Positions 38,497-47,033 of a stretch of DNA of 64,000 bases are shown here, one piece after another. This DNA comes from Micromonospora phaseoli (lineage in GTDB: Bacteria; Actinomycetota; Actinomycetes; Mycobacteriales; Micromonosporaceae). The stretch's first letter is position 1. Each line of letters begins with the position of its first letter. A program made the translations under genes and the position numbers. The stretch is taken from NCBI RefSeq assembly GCF_900109115.1, contig NZ_FNYV01000002.1, forward strand, positions 372,001-436,000. The letters run 5' to 3'. The notes under the pieces are model-generated. The model saw only the letters and a program-made list of their open reading frames with translations. It did no database searches and was not told the origin of the DNA.

Positions 38497-39675
38497 TTGT
38501 CTCAGCCGCACCGCCGGCAGGCATGCCTGCCGGCGTCCGCCCCTGCCACGATCACCGTCTTCGCCTCCCCCACCAGCTGGATCGAGTCCGACGCCGTCGC
38601 ACAGTGTCATCAGGTCGCCGCCCTCGACGGCATGCGCCACGTCGCCGCCATGCCGGACCTGCACCCCGGAAAGGGCGCCCCGATCGGCGCCGCGATGGAC
38701 TCCACGGTGCTGTACCCGTTCCTCGTGGGGTCCGACATCGGCTGCGGCATCGCGGTGTTCCCAATCAAGATCAAGCGTCCCGTCCCCGAGCGGCTGGCCG
38801 GCCGGTTCCCCGACCTCGACCGTCCGCTCGACCCGGAACGGGACGCCGACGACCCGGCCTGGACGGTCGTGACGGGCGATGTTCCCGCCGGTCACCTCGA
38901 TGGCCTCGGGACAGTTGGTCGGGGCAACCACTTCGTGGAGCTGGCCCGGGTCGGCACCGTCTTCGCGCCCGAGCACGCGAACCGCCTCGGGCTCGCCGTC
39001 GGCCACCTCGTGCTCGTCGTGCACAGCGGTTCACGCGGGCTGGGCGAACAGATCCTCCGCGAGCACACCGAGGTGCACGGCGCCGGTCCCGCCGCGGATC
39101 CAGCCGCCTACCTCTCCAGACACGACGAGGCGGTGCGGTGGGGGACGCTCAACCGGCGCGTGATGGCCGCCCGCGTCGCTCACGCGCTGGGCGCCGAGCC
39201 GACCGACCCGATCGTCGACGAGTGCCACAACCTGGTCGAGGTCCGCGACGGGGGCTACCTGCACCGCAAGGGAGCAGCACCGGGCGACGGCCGGGACGTG
39301 CTGGTCGCCGGCACCCGGGGCACACCGTCCTACCTGGTCGCCGCGCACGCCGGCCCGGAGGCCAACCACTCGGTGGCGCACGGCGCCGGCCGCAAGATGT
39401 CGCGCGCCGACGCCCTGCGCCGGGGCCGCGCCAAACACACGGTCGAGGAGCTACGTCGTACGCCGGCGGGATCGTTGGTGGTGTGCGGCGACCGTCAACT
39501 CCTCTTCGAGGAGGCGCCGACGGCCTACAAGCGCATCGAGCAGGTGATCGGTGACCTGGTCGCGCACGGCATGGCCACGCCCGTGGCCACCACCGTGCCC
39601 CTGGTGACGTACAAGACGGCCGACCTCGGGATCGGGTCAGGGCGCGACGAGCGGCGCAGGCGGGGCCGGCGGTGA
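38497..39675 (+). CDS. rtcB2: RtcB-family RNA ligase (RtcB2 type, PrfH-linked)
   Basis: 392 residues. RtcB enzymes join a 2',3'-cyclic phosphate or 3'-phosphate RNA end to a 5'-OH end with GTP and manganese. Conserved blocks are HVAAMPDLHPGKGAPIG, GSDIGCGI with metal-binding D80 and C83, GRGNHFVEL with H145, HSGSRGLG with H176, and AHGAGRKMSR with H295, the residue that is guanylylated. The TTG start at 38497 has GGAGAG seven bases upstream; GTG 38449 would add 16 residues. The stop overlaps the PrfH start (GTGA). The pairing marks the RtcB2 branch, thought to reseal damaged ribosomal RNA, not the tRNA-splicing branch. Confidence 0.88.
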   Translation: MSQPHRRQACLPASAPATITVFASPTSWIESDAVAQCHQVAALDGMRHVAAMPDLHPGKGAPIGAAMDSTVLYPFLVGSDIGCGIAVFPIKIKRPVPERLAGRFPDLDRPLDPERDADDPAWTVVTGDVPAGHLDGLGTVGRGNHFVELARVGTVFAPEHANRLGLAVGHLVLVVHSGSRGLGEQILREHTEVHGAGPAADPAAYLSRHDEAVRWGTLNRRVMAARVAHALGAEPTDPIVDECHNLVEVRDGGYLHRKGAAPGDGRDVLVAGTRGTPSYLVAAHAGPEANHSVAHGAGRKMSRADALRRGRAKHTVEELRRTPAGSLVVCGDRQLLFEEAPTAYKRIEQVIGDLVAHGMATPVATTVPLVTYKTADLGIGSGRDERRRRGRR

Positions 39676-40280
39676 GCGTCCACCTGGTCATGTCCGCCGG
39701 CCGCGGCCCGCGGGAGTGTGCCTGGGCGCTGGCTCGGCTGCTGCACCGCTTGGAGGCCGAGGCGGTACGGCGGCGTCTGGCCACCCGCCGGATCGAGACC
39801 GTCCCCGGTCACGGCCCGGGCACCTGGCGGTCGGTCCTGGTGGAGATCTCCGGTGCCGGTGCCGAGGAGTTCGCGAGCGGGTGGACGGGAACGCTGTGCT
39901 GGCAGTCACCGAGTCCCTACCGGGCCGGCACCGGCCGTAAGAACTGGTACGTGAGCGCCCAACCCTGCCGGGTGGAGACCCAGCGCACGCGGTTCCTGGA
40001 GACGGATGTCGACATCGTCGCCTGCCGCACCGGCGGACCCGGCGGCCAGCACCGAGACAAGGCCAGCACGGCGGTGCGGGCGACCCACCGCCCCACTGGA
40101 ACCGTGATCGTGGTCGACGCCGAGCGGCAGTTCAGTCTCAACCGCCGAATCGCGCTGCGACTGTTGCGTGAGCGCCTCGATCAGACCGACGAGGCCGCGA
40201 CCCGTACGGCGGCCAACGGCCGCTGGCACCTCCATGACCAGCTCGTACGCGGCAACCCGATCCGGATCGAACGCCCCTGA
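39672..40280 (+). CDS. prfH: Peptide chain release factor homologue PrfH
   Basis: 202 residues, much shorter than RF1 or RF2. It keeps the peptidyl-tRNA hydrolysis domain with the GGQ motif in CRTGGPGGQHRDKAST (Gln126), but has a short N-terminal part without the usual stop-codon-reading domain. PrfH proteins release stalled peptides from ribosomes whose 16S rRNA is cut in the decoding centre, after which RtcB2 reseals the RNA. The GTG start overlaps the rtcB2 stop, so the proteins are made together. The basic C-terminus (LVRGNPIRIERP) should contact rRNA. Confidence 0.9.
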   Translation: MSVHLVMSAGRGPRECAWALARLLHRLEAEAVRRRLATRRIETVPGHGPGTWRSVLVEISGAGAEEFASGWTGTLCWQSPSPYRAGTGRKNWYVSAQPCRVETQRTRFLETDVDIVACRTGGPGGQHRDKASTAVRATHRPTGTVIVVDAERQFSLNRRIALRLLRERLDQTDEAATRTAANGRWHLHDQLVRGNPIRIERP

Positions 40281-40310
40281 GGCCGGCAGGCGGCGCGGCG
40301 CGGCGCGGCG

Positions 40311-40808
40311 TCAGTCGGCGAGGATCTGCTCGCGGAGGATGTCGGCGTGCCCGCCGTGCTGCGCGAGTTCGCGCAGCACGTGCAGGTAGACCCAGCGCAG
40401 CGGGATCGGGCCGCGCCGGTTGCCGGGCAACAGGTCGTCCAGGTCCAGATTCGCCGTGGCGCGTCGGGACGCCACGCAGGCTTCCCGGTGCGCCCGCTGG
40501 ACGCTCTCGACGGTGTCGGTGTCGTCGAGGACGAACGACTCGTCCGGCGTCGCGGGGATGCCGATCTCGGCGCGCGACCGGCCGGTCACCGCCTCGTCGA
40601 ACCAGACCGTCTCCACGAAGGCAGCATGCTTCACCAGCCCCAGCAGGGTGGTGCGCGACGGCACCAACGATCGGCGGGCCTGCTCCTCGGTCAGCCCGTC
40701 GAGACAGCCGTTGAGCATGGCGCGGTGCTGGTCGAGGAACGCCTCGAACTGGGCCCGGATCGGCTCGTGGAGAACGTCCTCGGCGGAGCTCTGCGGCAGG
40801 GAAGGCAT
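40311..40808 (-). CDS. DinB-family (DUF664-like) protein
   Basis: 165 residues with the four-helix bundle and metal-binding His positions of the DinB family. [31 protein letters not shown] starts the domain, [19 protein letters not shown] holds the first His, and [26 protein letters not shown] holds the last pair. Such proteins are often thiol-dependent (mycothiol) S-transferases in actinobacteria, but this one's reaction is not known. It is divergent from the ECF sigma gene with 58 bp between the starts. Confidence 0.85.
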   Translation of the reverse strand: MPSLPQSSAEDVLHEPIRAQFEAFLDQHRAMLNGCLDGLTEEQARRSLVPSRTTLLGLVKHAAFVETVWFDEAVTGRSRAEIGIPATPDESFVLDDTDTVESVQRAHREACVASRRATANLDLDDLLPGNRRGPIPLRWVYLHVLRELAQHGGHADILREQILAD

Positions 40809-40854
40809 GGCCGGAGCATCCCAGAAGCGGCTGCGCCCGGCAACGGGCGACCGC

Positions 40855-40860
40855 TACGGT
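40855..40860 (+). promoter_or_regulatory. Leaderless-type -10 box for ECF sigma gene
   Basis: TACGGT fits TANNNT and lies exactly six bases before ATG 40867, the spacing of leaderless actinobacterial transcripts. No Shine-Dalgarno sequence is present before this ATG. Confidence 0.5.
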
Positions 40861-40866
40861 CCACCG

Positions 40867-41907
40867 ATGGAGTCGAGCGGCACGGATCTGTTTCTGGCGG
40901 CCCGGGGTGGTGATGGCGAGGCGTTCGGCCGGCTGGTCGGGCCGCTGCGCGACGAGCTGCGCGGGTACTGCTATCGGATGCTGGGTTCGATGCACGACGC
41001 GGAGGACGCGGTCCAGGAGTCCCTGGACCGGGCCTGGCGGAACCTGCCCCGGCTCGACGACCAGGAGTCGATCCGGCCCTGGCTCTACAGGATCGCCACG
41101 AACCGGGCGTTGACCATCATCGAGCGGCGCGGCCGGCGGGAGCTGCCCACCGACCTCAGCCCGGCCGGCACGCCGCTGGCCGAGGCGGCATGGCTGGAGC
41201 CGTACCCGGACCAGGTGCCGGGCGCGACGACGTCGGATCCGGCGGCTCGGGTGATCGCCCAGGAGAGCGTGGAGCTGGCGTTCATCGCGGCCCTGCAACA
41301 CCTCACGGCACGGCAACGGGCCGTCCTGCTGCTACGTGAGGTGCTCGGCTACCCGTCAGTCGAGGTCGCCGACCTGCTGGACACCACGGTCGCCGCGGTC
41401 AACAGCGCGCTGCAACGGGCCCGCTCGGTCCTGGCCGGACGGCTGCCCGGGCACACCCAGCGGGCGACCCTGCACGCTCTGGGCACCGCGGCACAGCGGG
41501 ATCTGGCCCGGCGGTACGCGGCGGCCTGGGAGGCTCAGGACGTCGAGACCATCGTGGCGATGCTGACCGACGACGCGCGGTACTCGATGCCGCCACTGCC
41601 GGTCTGGTACTCGGGCCGCGAGGCGATCCGCGGGTTCCTCGCCGAGGCGCTGCTCGGGCGTCGCTGGCGGTTCCGGCCGACGCGGGCGAACGGGCAGCTC
41701 GCGTTCGGTACGTACCTCTGGGACGACGACCGGGGCTACTACCTGCCGGCGGGCCTGGACGTGCTCACGTTGCGCGGCGCACGGGTGGCCGAGGTGGTCT
41801 CGTTCCTCGACGCGCCCTTCGCCGCCTTCGGCCTGCCCATCCGGCTCACCGAAATTGATCCGGTGGCGAGCGATGAGTTCGCTGCCCGCGCCGGGTTGTA
41901 CCCCTGA
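40867..41907 (+). CDS. ECF sigma factor with SnoaL-like C-terminal domain
   Basis: 346 residues, long for the class. Sigma region 2 spans about 8-80 ([41 protein letters not shown]) and region 4 about 135-190 ([47 protein letters not shown]). The remaining ~150 residues are a SnoaL/NTF2-like domain ([42 protein letters not shown]). In such ECF groups the fused domain regulates sigma activity and no separate anti-sigma gene is needed; none is seen here. The next gene encodes two more SnoaL-like domains. Confidence 0.88.
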   Translation: MESSGTDLFLAARGGDGEAFGRLVGPLRDELRGYCYRMLGSMHDAEDAVQESLDRAWRNLPRLDDQESIRPWLYRIATNRALTIIERRGRRELPTDLSPAGTPLAEAAWLEPYPDQVPGATTSDPAARVIAQESVELAFIAALQHLTARQRAVLLLREVLGYPSVEVADLLDTTVAAVNSALQRARSVLAGRLPGHTQRATLHALGTAAQRDLARRYAAAWEAQDVETIVAMLTDDARYSMPPLPVWYSGREAIRGFLAEALLGRRWRFRPTRANGQLAFGTYLWDDDRGYYLPAGLDVLTLRGARVAEVVSFLDAPFAAFGLPIRLTEIDPVASDEFAARAGLYP

Positions 41908-41940
41908 CGGAGTCATCAACCCGAAGGGACCGAGCCGAGC

Positions 41941-42789
41941 ATGACGACGAACGAGGAACAGATCCGGGCCCTGATCGAACGCTGGGCCACGGCGGTACAC
42001 GACGGCGACCTCAGCACCGTCCTCGCCGACCACGACGAGGACATCGTGATGTTCGACGTGCCGCCGCCGCAGCAGGGTGTACGCGGCCTGGCCGCCTACC
42101 GCGAGAGCTGGCCGCCGTTCTTGCGGTGGCAGGCACAGGGCGCTTCGTTCGAGATCGAGTCGCTGGACGTGACCGCCGGCGATGACGTGGCGTACGCGTA
42201 CGCCCTGCTGCGCTGCGGCACGAAGGAGGACTTCGCCGACGACCCCGACCGGCGGCTACGTCTGACTCTCGGCCTGCGGCGGCGCGACGGCCGGTGGGTC
42301 GTCACCCACGAACACCACTCCTTCCCGCTCGACTCCACCACCGAACCGGCCCGCGATCGCGCTGCTGACGAACGGGAGCTACACCGGCTGCACCAGCGGT
42401 GGTTCGCCGCCACGGCCGCGAAGGACCTGGACGCCCTGATGGCGCCGATCGCCGCCGACGTGGTGTCCTACGAACACGACCAGCCGCTGCGGTACGTCGG
42501 TGAGGCGGCGGTACGGGCGGTCTGCGCGGCCGGTCTGGACGCGGCCGGTGCGGGCGACGTCGACTGGGACGTGCCCGACCAGACCCTGGTGGTCGACGGC
42601 GATCTCGCCGTGGCCTGGGGCCTGAACCGGATTCGGGTCGCCCCGCCCAGCGGCCCCGGCGTGCAGAGCTGGTCGCGCGGCACCCGGGTCTTCGCCCGGC
42701 GCGACGGTGCCTGGCAGTTGATCCACCAGCACCTGTCCTACCCGTACGACCCGGCCACCGGTGCCGCCCGGACCGACCTTCGTCCCTGA
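41941..42789 (+). CDS. Protein with two SnoaL/DUF4440-like domains
   Basis: 282 residues made of two NTF2-fold repeats. The first spans about 1-135 (EEQIRALIERWATAVHDGDLSTVLADHDEDIVMFDVPPPQQGVRGLAAYRESW) and the second about 140-270 (LHRLHQRWFAATAAKDLDALMAPIAADVVSYEHDQPLRYVGEAAV). Each ends in the WVVTHEHHSF or WQLIHQHLSYP strand typical of the family. AAGGGACCGAG lies upstream of ATG 41941. It starts 33 bp after the sigma factor, probably in one operon. It could be an enzyme or a ligand-binding partner of the sigma factor's own SnoaL tail. Confidence 0.8.
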   Translation: MTTNEEQIRALIERWATAVHDGDLSTVLADHDEDIVMFDVPPPQQGVRGLAAYRESWPPFLRWQAQGASFEIESLDVTAGDDVAYAYALLRCGTKEDFADDPDRRLRLTLGLRRRDGRWVVTHEHHSFPLDSTTEPARDRAADERELHRLHQRWFAATAAKDLDALMAPIAADVVSYEHDQPLRYVGEAAVRAVCAAGLDAAGAGDVDWDVPDQTLVVDGDLAVAWGLNRIRVAPPSGPGVQSWSRGTRVFARRDGAWQLIHQHLSYPYDPATGAARTDLRP

Positions 42790-42921
42790 CCCGCCGGCGC
42801 ACCCGTTGCTGCCCGGGTACACCGACGGGAGTAGGAAATCGACTCCCACCAGCGGATGTCGGGGAGTTCACCCTTGCCTAGCGTCGAATCGCACCCGGAA
42901 GCGAGACGGCGAGGAGCAACG

Positions 42922-43152
42922 ATGAGTGACGATCCGACGCGGCCCCGGCTGCGCAGACCCCTACTGTGGTGCGGGCTGGCCGTGGCCCTGCTCGGCATCG
43001 TCTTCAACCTTGGGCTGTTCTTCGTCCCGCTCGACGTGTGGCTGGAGGACCCGGGGCTGGTGCCGATGCCGGAGGTGCTCGTCGGCTGGTGGGCCCTGAC
43101 GGTGGGCCTGGTGATGATGGTCTGGAGTCAGCTCGGCCGGGCCCGCCGATGA
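42922..43152 (+). CDS. Small two-helix membrane protein coupled to multicopper oxidase
   Basis: 76 residues with two membrane helices (about 13-35, LLWCGLAVALLGIVFNLGLFFVP, and 50-70, VLVGWWALTVGLVMMVWSQL). GAGGAG lies before ATG 42922; a longer frame from 42856 is disfavoured. The stop overlaps the oxidase start (ATGA). I do not recognise a named family. Its coupling suggests a membrane anchor, electron-transfer partner or assembly factor for the oxidase. Confidence 0.75.
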   Translation: MSDDPTRPRLRRPLLWCGLAVALLGIVFNLGLFFVPLDVWLEDPGLVPMPEVLVGWWALTVGLVMMVWSQLGRARR

Positions 43153-44681
43153 GGGCGCCACGGCGCCGTACGGTGATCAAGAGCCTCGCGGCGGCCGGGA
43201 TCGTGCTGGTCACGCCGGCCGCTGGCTTCGTGGGGTGGCTCTGGGTCGACTCCGACCGGGGCAACGCCGGTAACCTGTCCTTCCGCAACGCGCTGAAGAT
43301 CCCGCCGCTGCTCGACCCCACCGTCGACAGCGACGGGCGCAAGCGGTTCCGGCTCGAACTGGGCGAGGCGTACACCGAGTTCCTGCCCGGCACGCGCACC
43401 GCCACCTGGGGGGCGAACGGCCCCTACCTCGGGCCCACGCTGCGGGCTCGGCGCGGGCAGCGGGTGGCGGTGGACGTGCGCAACCGCCTGCCCGAGCAGA
43501 CCACGGTGCACTGGCACGGCATGCATCTGCCCGCCGAGATGGACGGTGGCCCGCACAATCCCATCGGGGTGGGGGCCACCTGGCAGCCGTACTGGACGAT
43601 CAACCAGCCCGCCGCGACTCTCTGGTACCACCCGCACCTGCACGAGGTGACAGCGCAGCACGTCTACCGCGGCGTGGCCGGCCTGTTCATCGTGGACGAC
43701 CCGGACGCAGACGCCCTGCCGCTGCCCAAGCGCTACGGCGTGGACGACGTTCCGCTGATCGTCCAGGACAAGAAGATCAAGGACGACGGCACCCTCGACA
43801 CGTCCCGGATGAACTTCGGCGGTCTCGCCATCACCGGCCTGCTCGGAGACAAGATCGTGGTCAACGGCACCTACGACCCGCACTTCAGGGTGACCACCGA
43901 GCTGGTCCGCCTGCGACTGCTCAACGCCGCCAACGCCCGGATCTTTCACTTCGGTTTCGCCGACGACCGGGAGTTCACCCTGATCGCCAGTGACAGCGGC
44001 CTGTCGCAGGTGCCGCAGCCGATGGAGCGGATCATGCTGTCCCCGGGGGAACGTGCCGAGATCGTGGTCCGATTCCGGCCCGGCGACGACGTGATCCTGA
44101 AGAGCTTTCCGGCGCCGCTGGGGGCGAACTTCGCGTACGCGAGGCTGGCCGGTGGGGGCGACGAGCACGATGTCATCAGGTTCCTGGCCGCCGACGCGTT
44201 GCGGCCCTCCGCCGCCCTGCCCGCGGCGCTGGGCGCGCCGCCCGCGGCGCCGAGGCCCAGCGGCGAGCCGTTCCGGCTGGAGATGGGTGACTTCACCTTC
44301 AACGGTCAGACGATGGACATGCAGCGGCTCGACCGGGTGGTCGCCAGTGAATCGGTCGAGCGTTGGGAAATCATCAACAACCAGGCGATCCCGCACAACT
44401 TTCACGTGCACGGAGCGTCCTTCCACGTCCTCGACATCGACGGCGAACCACCGCCGGGGCATCTGCGCGGGGTGAAGGACACCGTCTACGTCGCGCCGAA
44501 CAGCACCATGAATCTGGCCGTGTCGTTCCTGCCGCACTCCGATCCCGAATTCCCGTACATGTTCCACTGCCACCTGCTCGCGCACGAGGACGCCGGCATG
44601 ATGGGGCAGTTCGTCACGGTGTCCGAGGCGGACCGCGCCCTGGTCCGGCAGGCCGTGACAACCCACCAGCACGGCGGGTGA
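43149..44681 (+). CDS. Multicopper oxidase
   Basis: 510 residues. An N-terminal RRRT basic stretch and one hydrophobic helix (10-32) export or anchor the protein outside the cell. Copper-binding motifs are complete: HWHG (121-124), HPH (161-163), HNFHVHG, and HCHLLAHEDAGMM with the type 1 Cys, His and Met near the C-terminus. It should oxidise an organic or metal substrate (cuprous copper, ferrous iron or phenols) with four-electron reduction of oxygen. It overlaps the small membrane protein gene by four bases. A two-component system follows after 67 bp in the same direction. Confidence 0.92.
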   Translation: MRAPRRRTVIKSLAAAGIVLVTPAAGFVGWLWVDSDRGNAGNLSFRNALKIPPLLDPTVDSDGRKRFRLELGEAYTEFLPGTRTATWGANGPYLGPTLRARRGQRVAVDVRNRLPEQTTVHWHGMHLPAEMDGGPHNPIGVGATWQPYWTINQPAATLWYHPHLHEVTAQHVYRGVAGLFIVDDPDADALPLPKRYGVDDVPLIVQDKKIKDDGTLDTSRMNFGGLAITGLLGDKIVVNGTYDPHFRVTTELVRLRLLNAANARIFHFGFADDREFTLIASDSGLSQVPQPMERIMLSPGERAEIVVRFRPGDDVILKSFPAPLGANFAYARLAGGGDEHDVIRFLAADALRPSAALPAALGAPPAAPRPSGEPFRLEMGDFTFNGQTMDMQRLDRVVASESVERWEIINNQAIPHNFHVHGASFHVLDIDGEPPPGHLRGVKDTVYVAPNSTMNLAVSFLPHSDPEFPYMFHCHLLAHEDAGMMGQFVTVSEADRALVRQAVTTHQHGG

Positions 44682-44748
44682 GGCAGGCGTGGAATTCGGC
44701 GGGTAACGTCGCGCTCAGTCGGCGACGCTCACGGAAGGTCGTACTGCG

Positions 44749-45981
44749 ATGACGGTCTTCGTGCCAGCTCCGCAGGCCGTCGAGCAGCCTGGTCGGTTCA
44801 GCTGGCTGGTCGACCTGCTCGTCGCGGGTGCGGTCGGTGCGGCGATGACCGTGTTCACCCTGGTGGCCAGCGAGCCGACGAGCCGCTCGGCGGGCCTCGC
44901 CGCGTACGCCCTCGGGGTCGCGCTCGGCGCCATGCTGGTGTTCCGGCGGCGGTGGCCGATGGGCGTGCTGGTCGGCTCGCTGCTGGCGGTCCTCGCCTAC
45001 AACCTGACAGACTTCCCCAGCGTGTCGCCGGTCTGGCCGCTGCTCGTGCCGCTCTACACCATCGCCCGGGCCGGTCGACTGCTCGCCGCCAGCCTGGTCG
45101 GCGGCGCGATGCTGCTGATTTCGGTGGGCTGGTTCGCCTGGTCCAGACCGCAACCGCTGGAACTGCTCGACGGCGCGCTCCGCGAGTCGGTGCTGCTCGC
45201 CCTGGCCCTGGCTCTGGCCACCGCGACGCGGCACCGCGAGATGTGGGGTCGCGAGCTGCGCGCCCGGCTCCGGATGGAGCAGGACCAGCGGGATCGCGAG
45301 CTGAGTCGCCGCCTGGTGGAGGAACGTCTGCGCATCGCCCACGAGCTGCACGACGTCACCGCCCACACCCTTGCCGTGGTCGGTATCCAGGCCGGGCTGG
45401 CGCGGGAGCTGATGCACGACGATCCGGCCGCGGCGCAGGAGGCGCTGGAAACCGCCGAACGGGTCAACACCGAGGCGATCGGCGAGTTGCAGGCCGCCGT
45501 CCGGGTGCTGCGGGGCGGCGACGTCAGCCCACCGCCGGAGCTGGCACCGACCCCCGGCCTGACGCAGCTGCCGGCGCTGATCGCCACGGCCGGGGAGAAC
45601 GGCCTGGACACCACCCTGGTGCAGAGCGGACACCGCCGGGACGTCGCCCCGGCAGTCGGTCTGACCGTCTACCGCGTCGTACAGGAGTCGCTGACCAATG
45701 TGCTCAAGCATGCCGATGCCACCCAGGCGACGGTGACCGTCGACTACGCCGACCACGGCATCCGGGTACGCGTCGGTGACAACGGCCGCGGCACGGCACC
45801 GACCGTCACCGAGGGGCACGGGCTCACCGGCATGCGGGAGCGGGTGACCAGCATCGGAGGCTCGATCACGGTTGGCCCGGATGAGGACGGCGGGTTCATG
45901 GTCGACGCGCGGCTGCCCTGGACCTACGCGCTGGGGTCCCAGCTCGACGGCCTGGTCGTTGGGGGAAGGTCGGCCGGATGA
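44749..45981 (+). CDS. Sensor histidine kinase, NarL/DesK type
   Basis: 410 residues. About five membrane helices fill 18-160, including LLVAGAVGAAMTVFTLVA and LLAASLVGGAMLLISVGWFAW, with no large outer domain. HisKA_3 carries the phospho-acceptor H201 in IAHELHDVTAHTLAVVGIQAGLARELMHDDP. The HATPase domain has ESLTNVLKHADATQATV and VGDNGRGTAPTVTEGHGLTGMRERV. Its stop overlaps the response-regulator start (ATGA). It is similar in plan to the kinase at 21954-23126 but has no DUF998 partner. GGAAGG lies about ten bases before ATG 44749. Its signal could relate to copper or redox state, given the oxidase upstream. Confidence 0.9.
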   Translation: MTVFVPAPQAVEQPGRFSWLVDLLVAGAVGAAMTVFTLVASEPTSRSAGLAAYALGVALGAMLVFRRRWPMGVLVGSLLAVLAYNLTDFPSVSPVWPLLVPLYTIARAGRLLAASLVGGAMLLISVGWFAWSRPQPLELLDGALRESVLLALALALATATRHREMWGRELRARLRMEQDQRDRELSRRLVEERLRIAHELHDVTAHTLAVVGIQAGLARELMHDDPAAAQEALETAERVNTEAIGELQAAVRVLRGGDVSPPPELAPTPGLTQLPALIATAGENGLDTTLVQSGHRRDVAPAVGLTVYRVVQESLTNVLKHADATQATVTVDYADHGIRVRVGDNGRGTAPTVTEGHGLTGMRERVTSIGGSITVGPDEDGGFMVDARLPWTYALGSQLDGLVVGGRSAG

Positions 45982-46661
45982 CGATTCGGGTGCTGATCGC
46001 CGACGACCAGCAGTTGGTGCGGGCTGGCCTGCGCGGACTGCTGGAGCTGGACCCGGAGATCCAGGTGGTGGCAGAGGCCGAGGACGGCCTGGTGGCGCTG
46101 CGGCTGACCACCGAGCATCGGCCGGACGTGGCACTGGTCGACATCCGCATGCCGGAGCTCGACGGACTGGCGCTCACCAGACAGATCAGCGCCGACCCGC
46201 GCCTCGCCGACGTACGGGTGATCGTGCTGACCACCTTCGAGATCGACCAGTACATCTTCGAGGCGCTCAAGGCCGGAGCCAAGGGCTTCCTCACCAAGAC
46301 GGTCAGCCGCACGGAGCTGTGCGGGGCGGTGCGGGTCGTCGCCGCCGGTGCGGCGTTGCTGAGCCCGAGCGTGACCGAGAAGGTCATCGCCGAGTTCTCC
46401 CGCCGGCCGGACCCGGCCCGGTCGTCGCCGGAGCGACTGTCGCAGCTGACCGTGAGGGAGCGTGAGGTCCTGGGCATGATCGCAACCGGGCGGAGCAACT
46501 CCGAGATCGGCGAGGCACTGCGGATGAGCCCGCTGACCGCCAAGACACATGTCAGCCGGATCATCACCAAGCTCGGTGTGCGCGACCGAGCCCAGCTGGT
46601 GATGATCGCCTATGAGACGGGGTTGGTGCTCCCCGGCACATCGGAGAACCCGACCGGTTGA
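45978..46661 (+). CDS. LuxR/NarL-type response regulator
   Basis: 227 residues. The receiver has D9/D10, phospho-acceptor D55 in VALVDIRMPE and the conserved Lys in GFLTKTVSR. The LuxR helix-turn-helix is C-terminal (LTVREREVLGMIATGRSNSEIGEALRMSPLTAKTHVSRIITKLGV). ATG 45978 overlaps the kinase stop by four bases, so the two are a cognate pair. Targets are unknown. It is followed by about 370 bp holding only a decayed gene. Confidence 0.9.
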   Translation: MTIRVLIADDQQLVRAGLRGLLELDPEIQVVAEAEDGLVALRLTTEHRPDVALVDIRMPELDGLALTRQISADPRLADVRVIVLTTFEIDQYIFEALKAGAKGFLTKTVSRTELCGAVRVVAAGAALLSPSVTEKVIAEFSRRPDPARSSPERLSQLTVREREVLGMIATGRSNSEIGEALRMSPLTAKTHVSRIITKLGVRDRAQLVMIAYETGLVLPGTSENPTG

Positions 46662-47033
46662 GGCACCGGGACGAGTGGAGACGCCGCCTGAATCCCTACT
46701 GCGTCGCGGTGACGGTGCGGCGGCGTAGCTCGGAGACCGCCTCCGGCGGACCCTCGACTGTCACCGCGCTCGGCCCGCCAGGCGACGCACGACTCCACAG
46801 CCAGCGCAAGACCGCCTCAGGCGGACCGCTGACCACGACGTCGGTCAGGGCCACCCGGCTCCTCGTCGGCCAGCTCCTTCGGCGGCCAGGGGTCAGGCTC
46901 GACACCTGCCCGGATGGCGTGCGGATGCTCCATGCCGAGCACTCCACCACATGCCTGCGACAGTTCAGCGGCGCGGACCAACACCGTGGAACTGGCTCTG
47001 CCCCGTCGGCGCGCGCTCCCCGAGTATGTCACC
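46662..47033. other. Intergenic region with a decayed gene
   Basis: 372 bp without an intact gene. It holds the C-terminal remnant at 46696-46854 on the minus strand. The rest, up to the aminotransferase start, must contain that gene's promoter, though no clear boxes or ribosome binding site are visible. Confidence 0.6.
46696..46854 (-). pseudogene. C-terminal remnant of a mycothiol-dependent maleylpyruvate isomerase-like protein
   Basis: 52 codons and a stop read VALTDVVVSGPPEAVLRWLWSR, then VTVEGPPEAVSELRRRTVTATQ. This matches the C-terminal pattern of the TIGR03083-type mycothiol-dependent family (VSG-PAEALLRWLWGR ... VTVEGD-AAV-ELRRLL--ATQ), which I recall from actinobacterial proteins. 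The upstream frame has no N-terminal DinB-like domain, and only ~180 bp remain before the aminotransferase, so the rest has been deleted or is unrecognisable. Confidence 0.5.
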
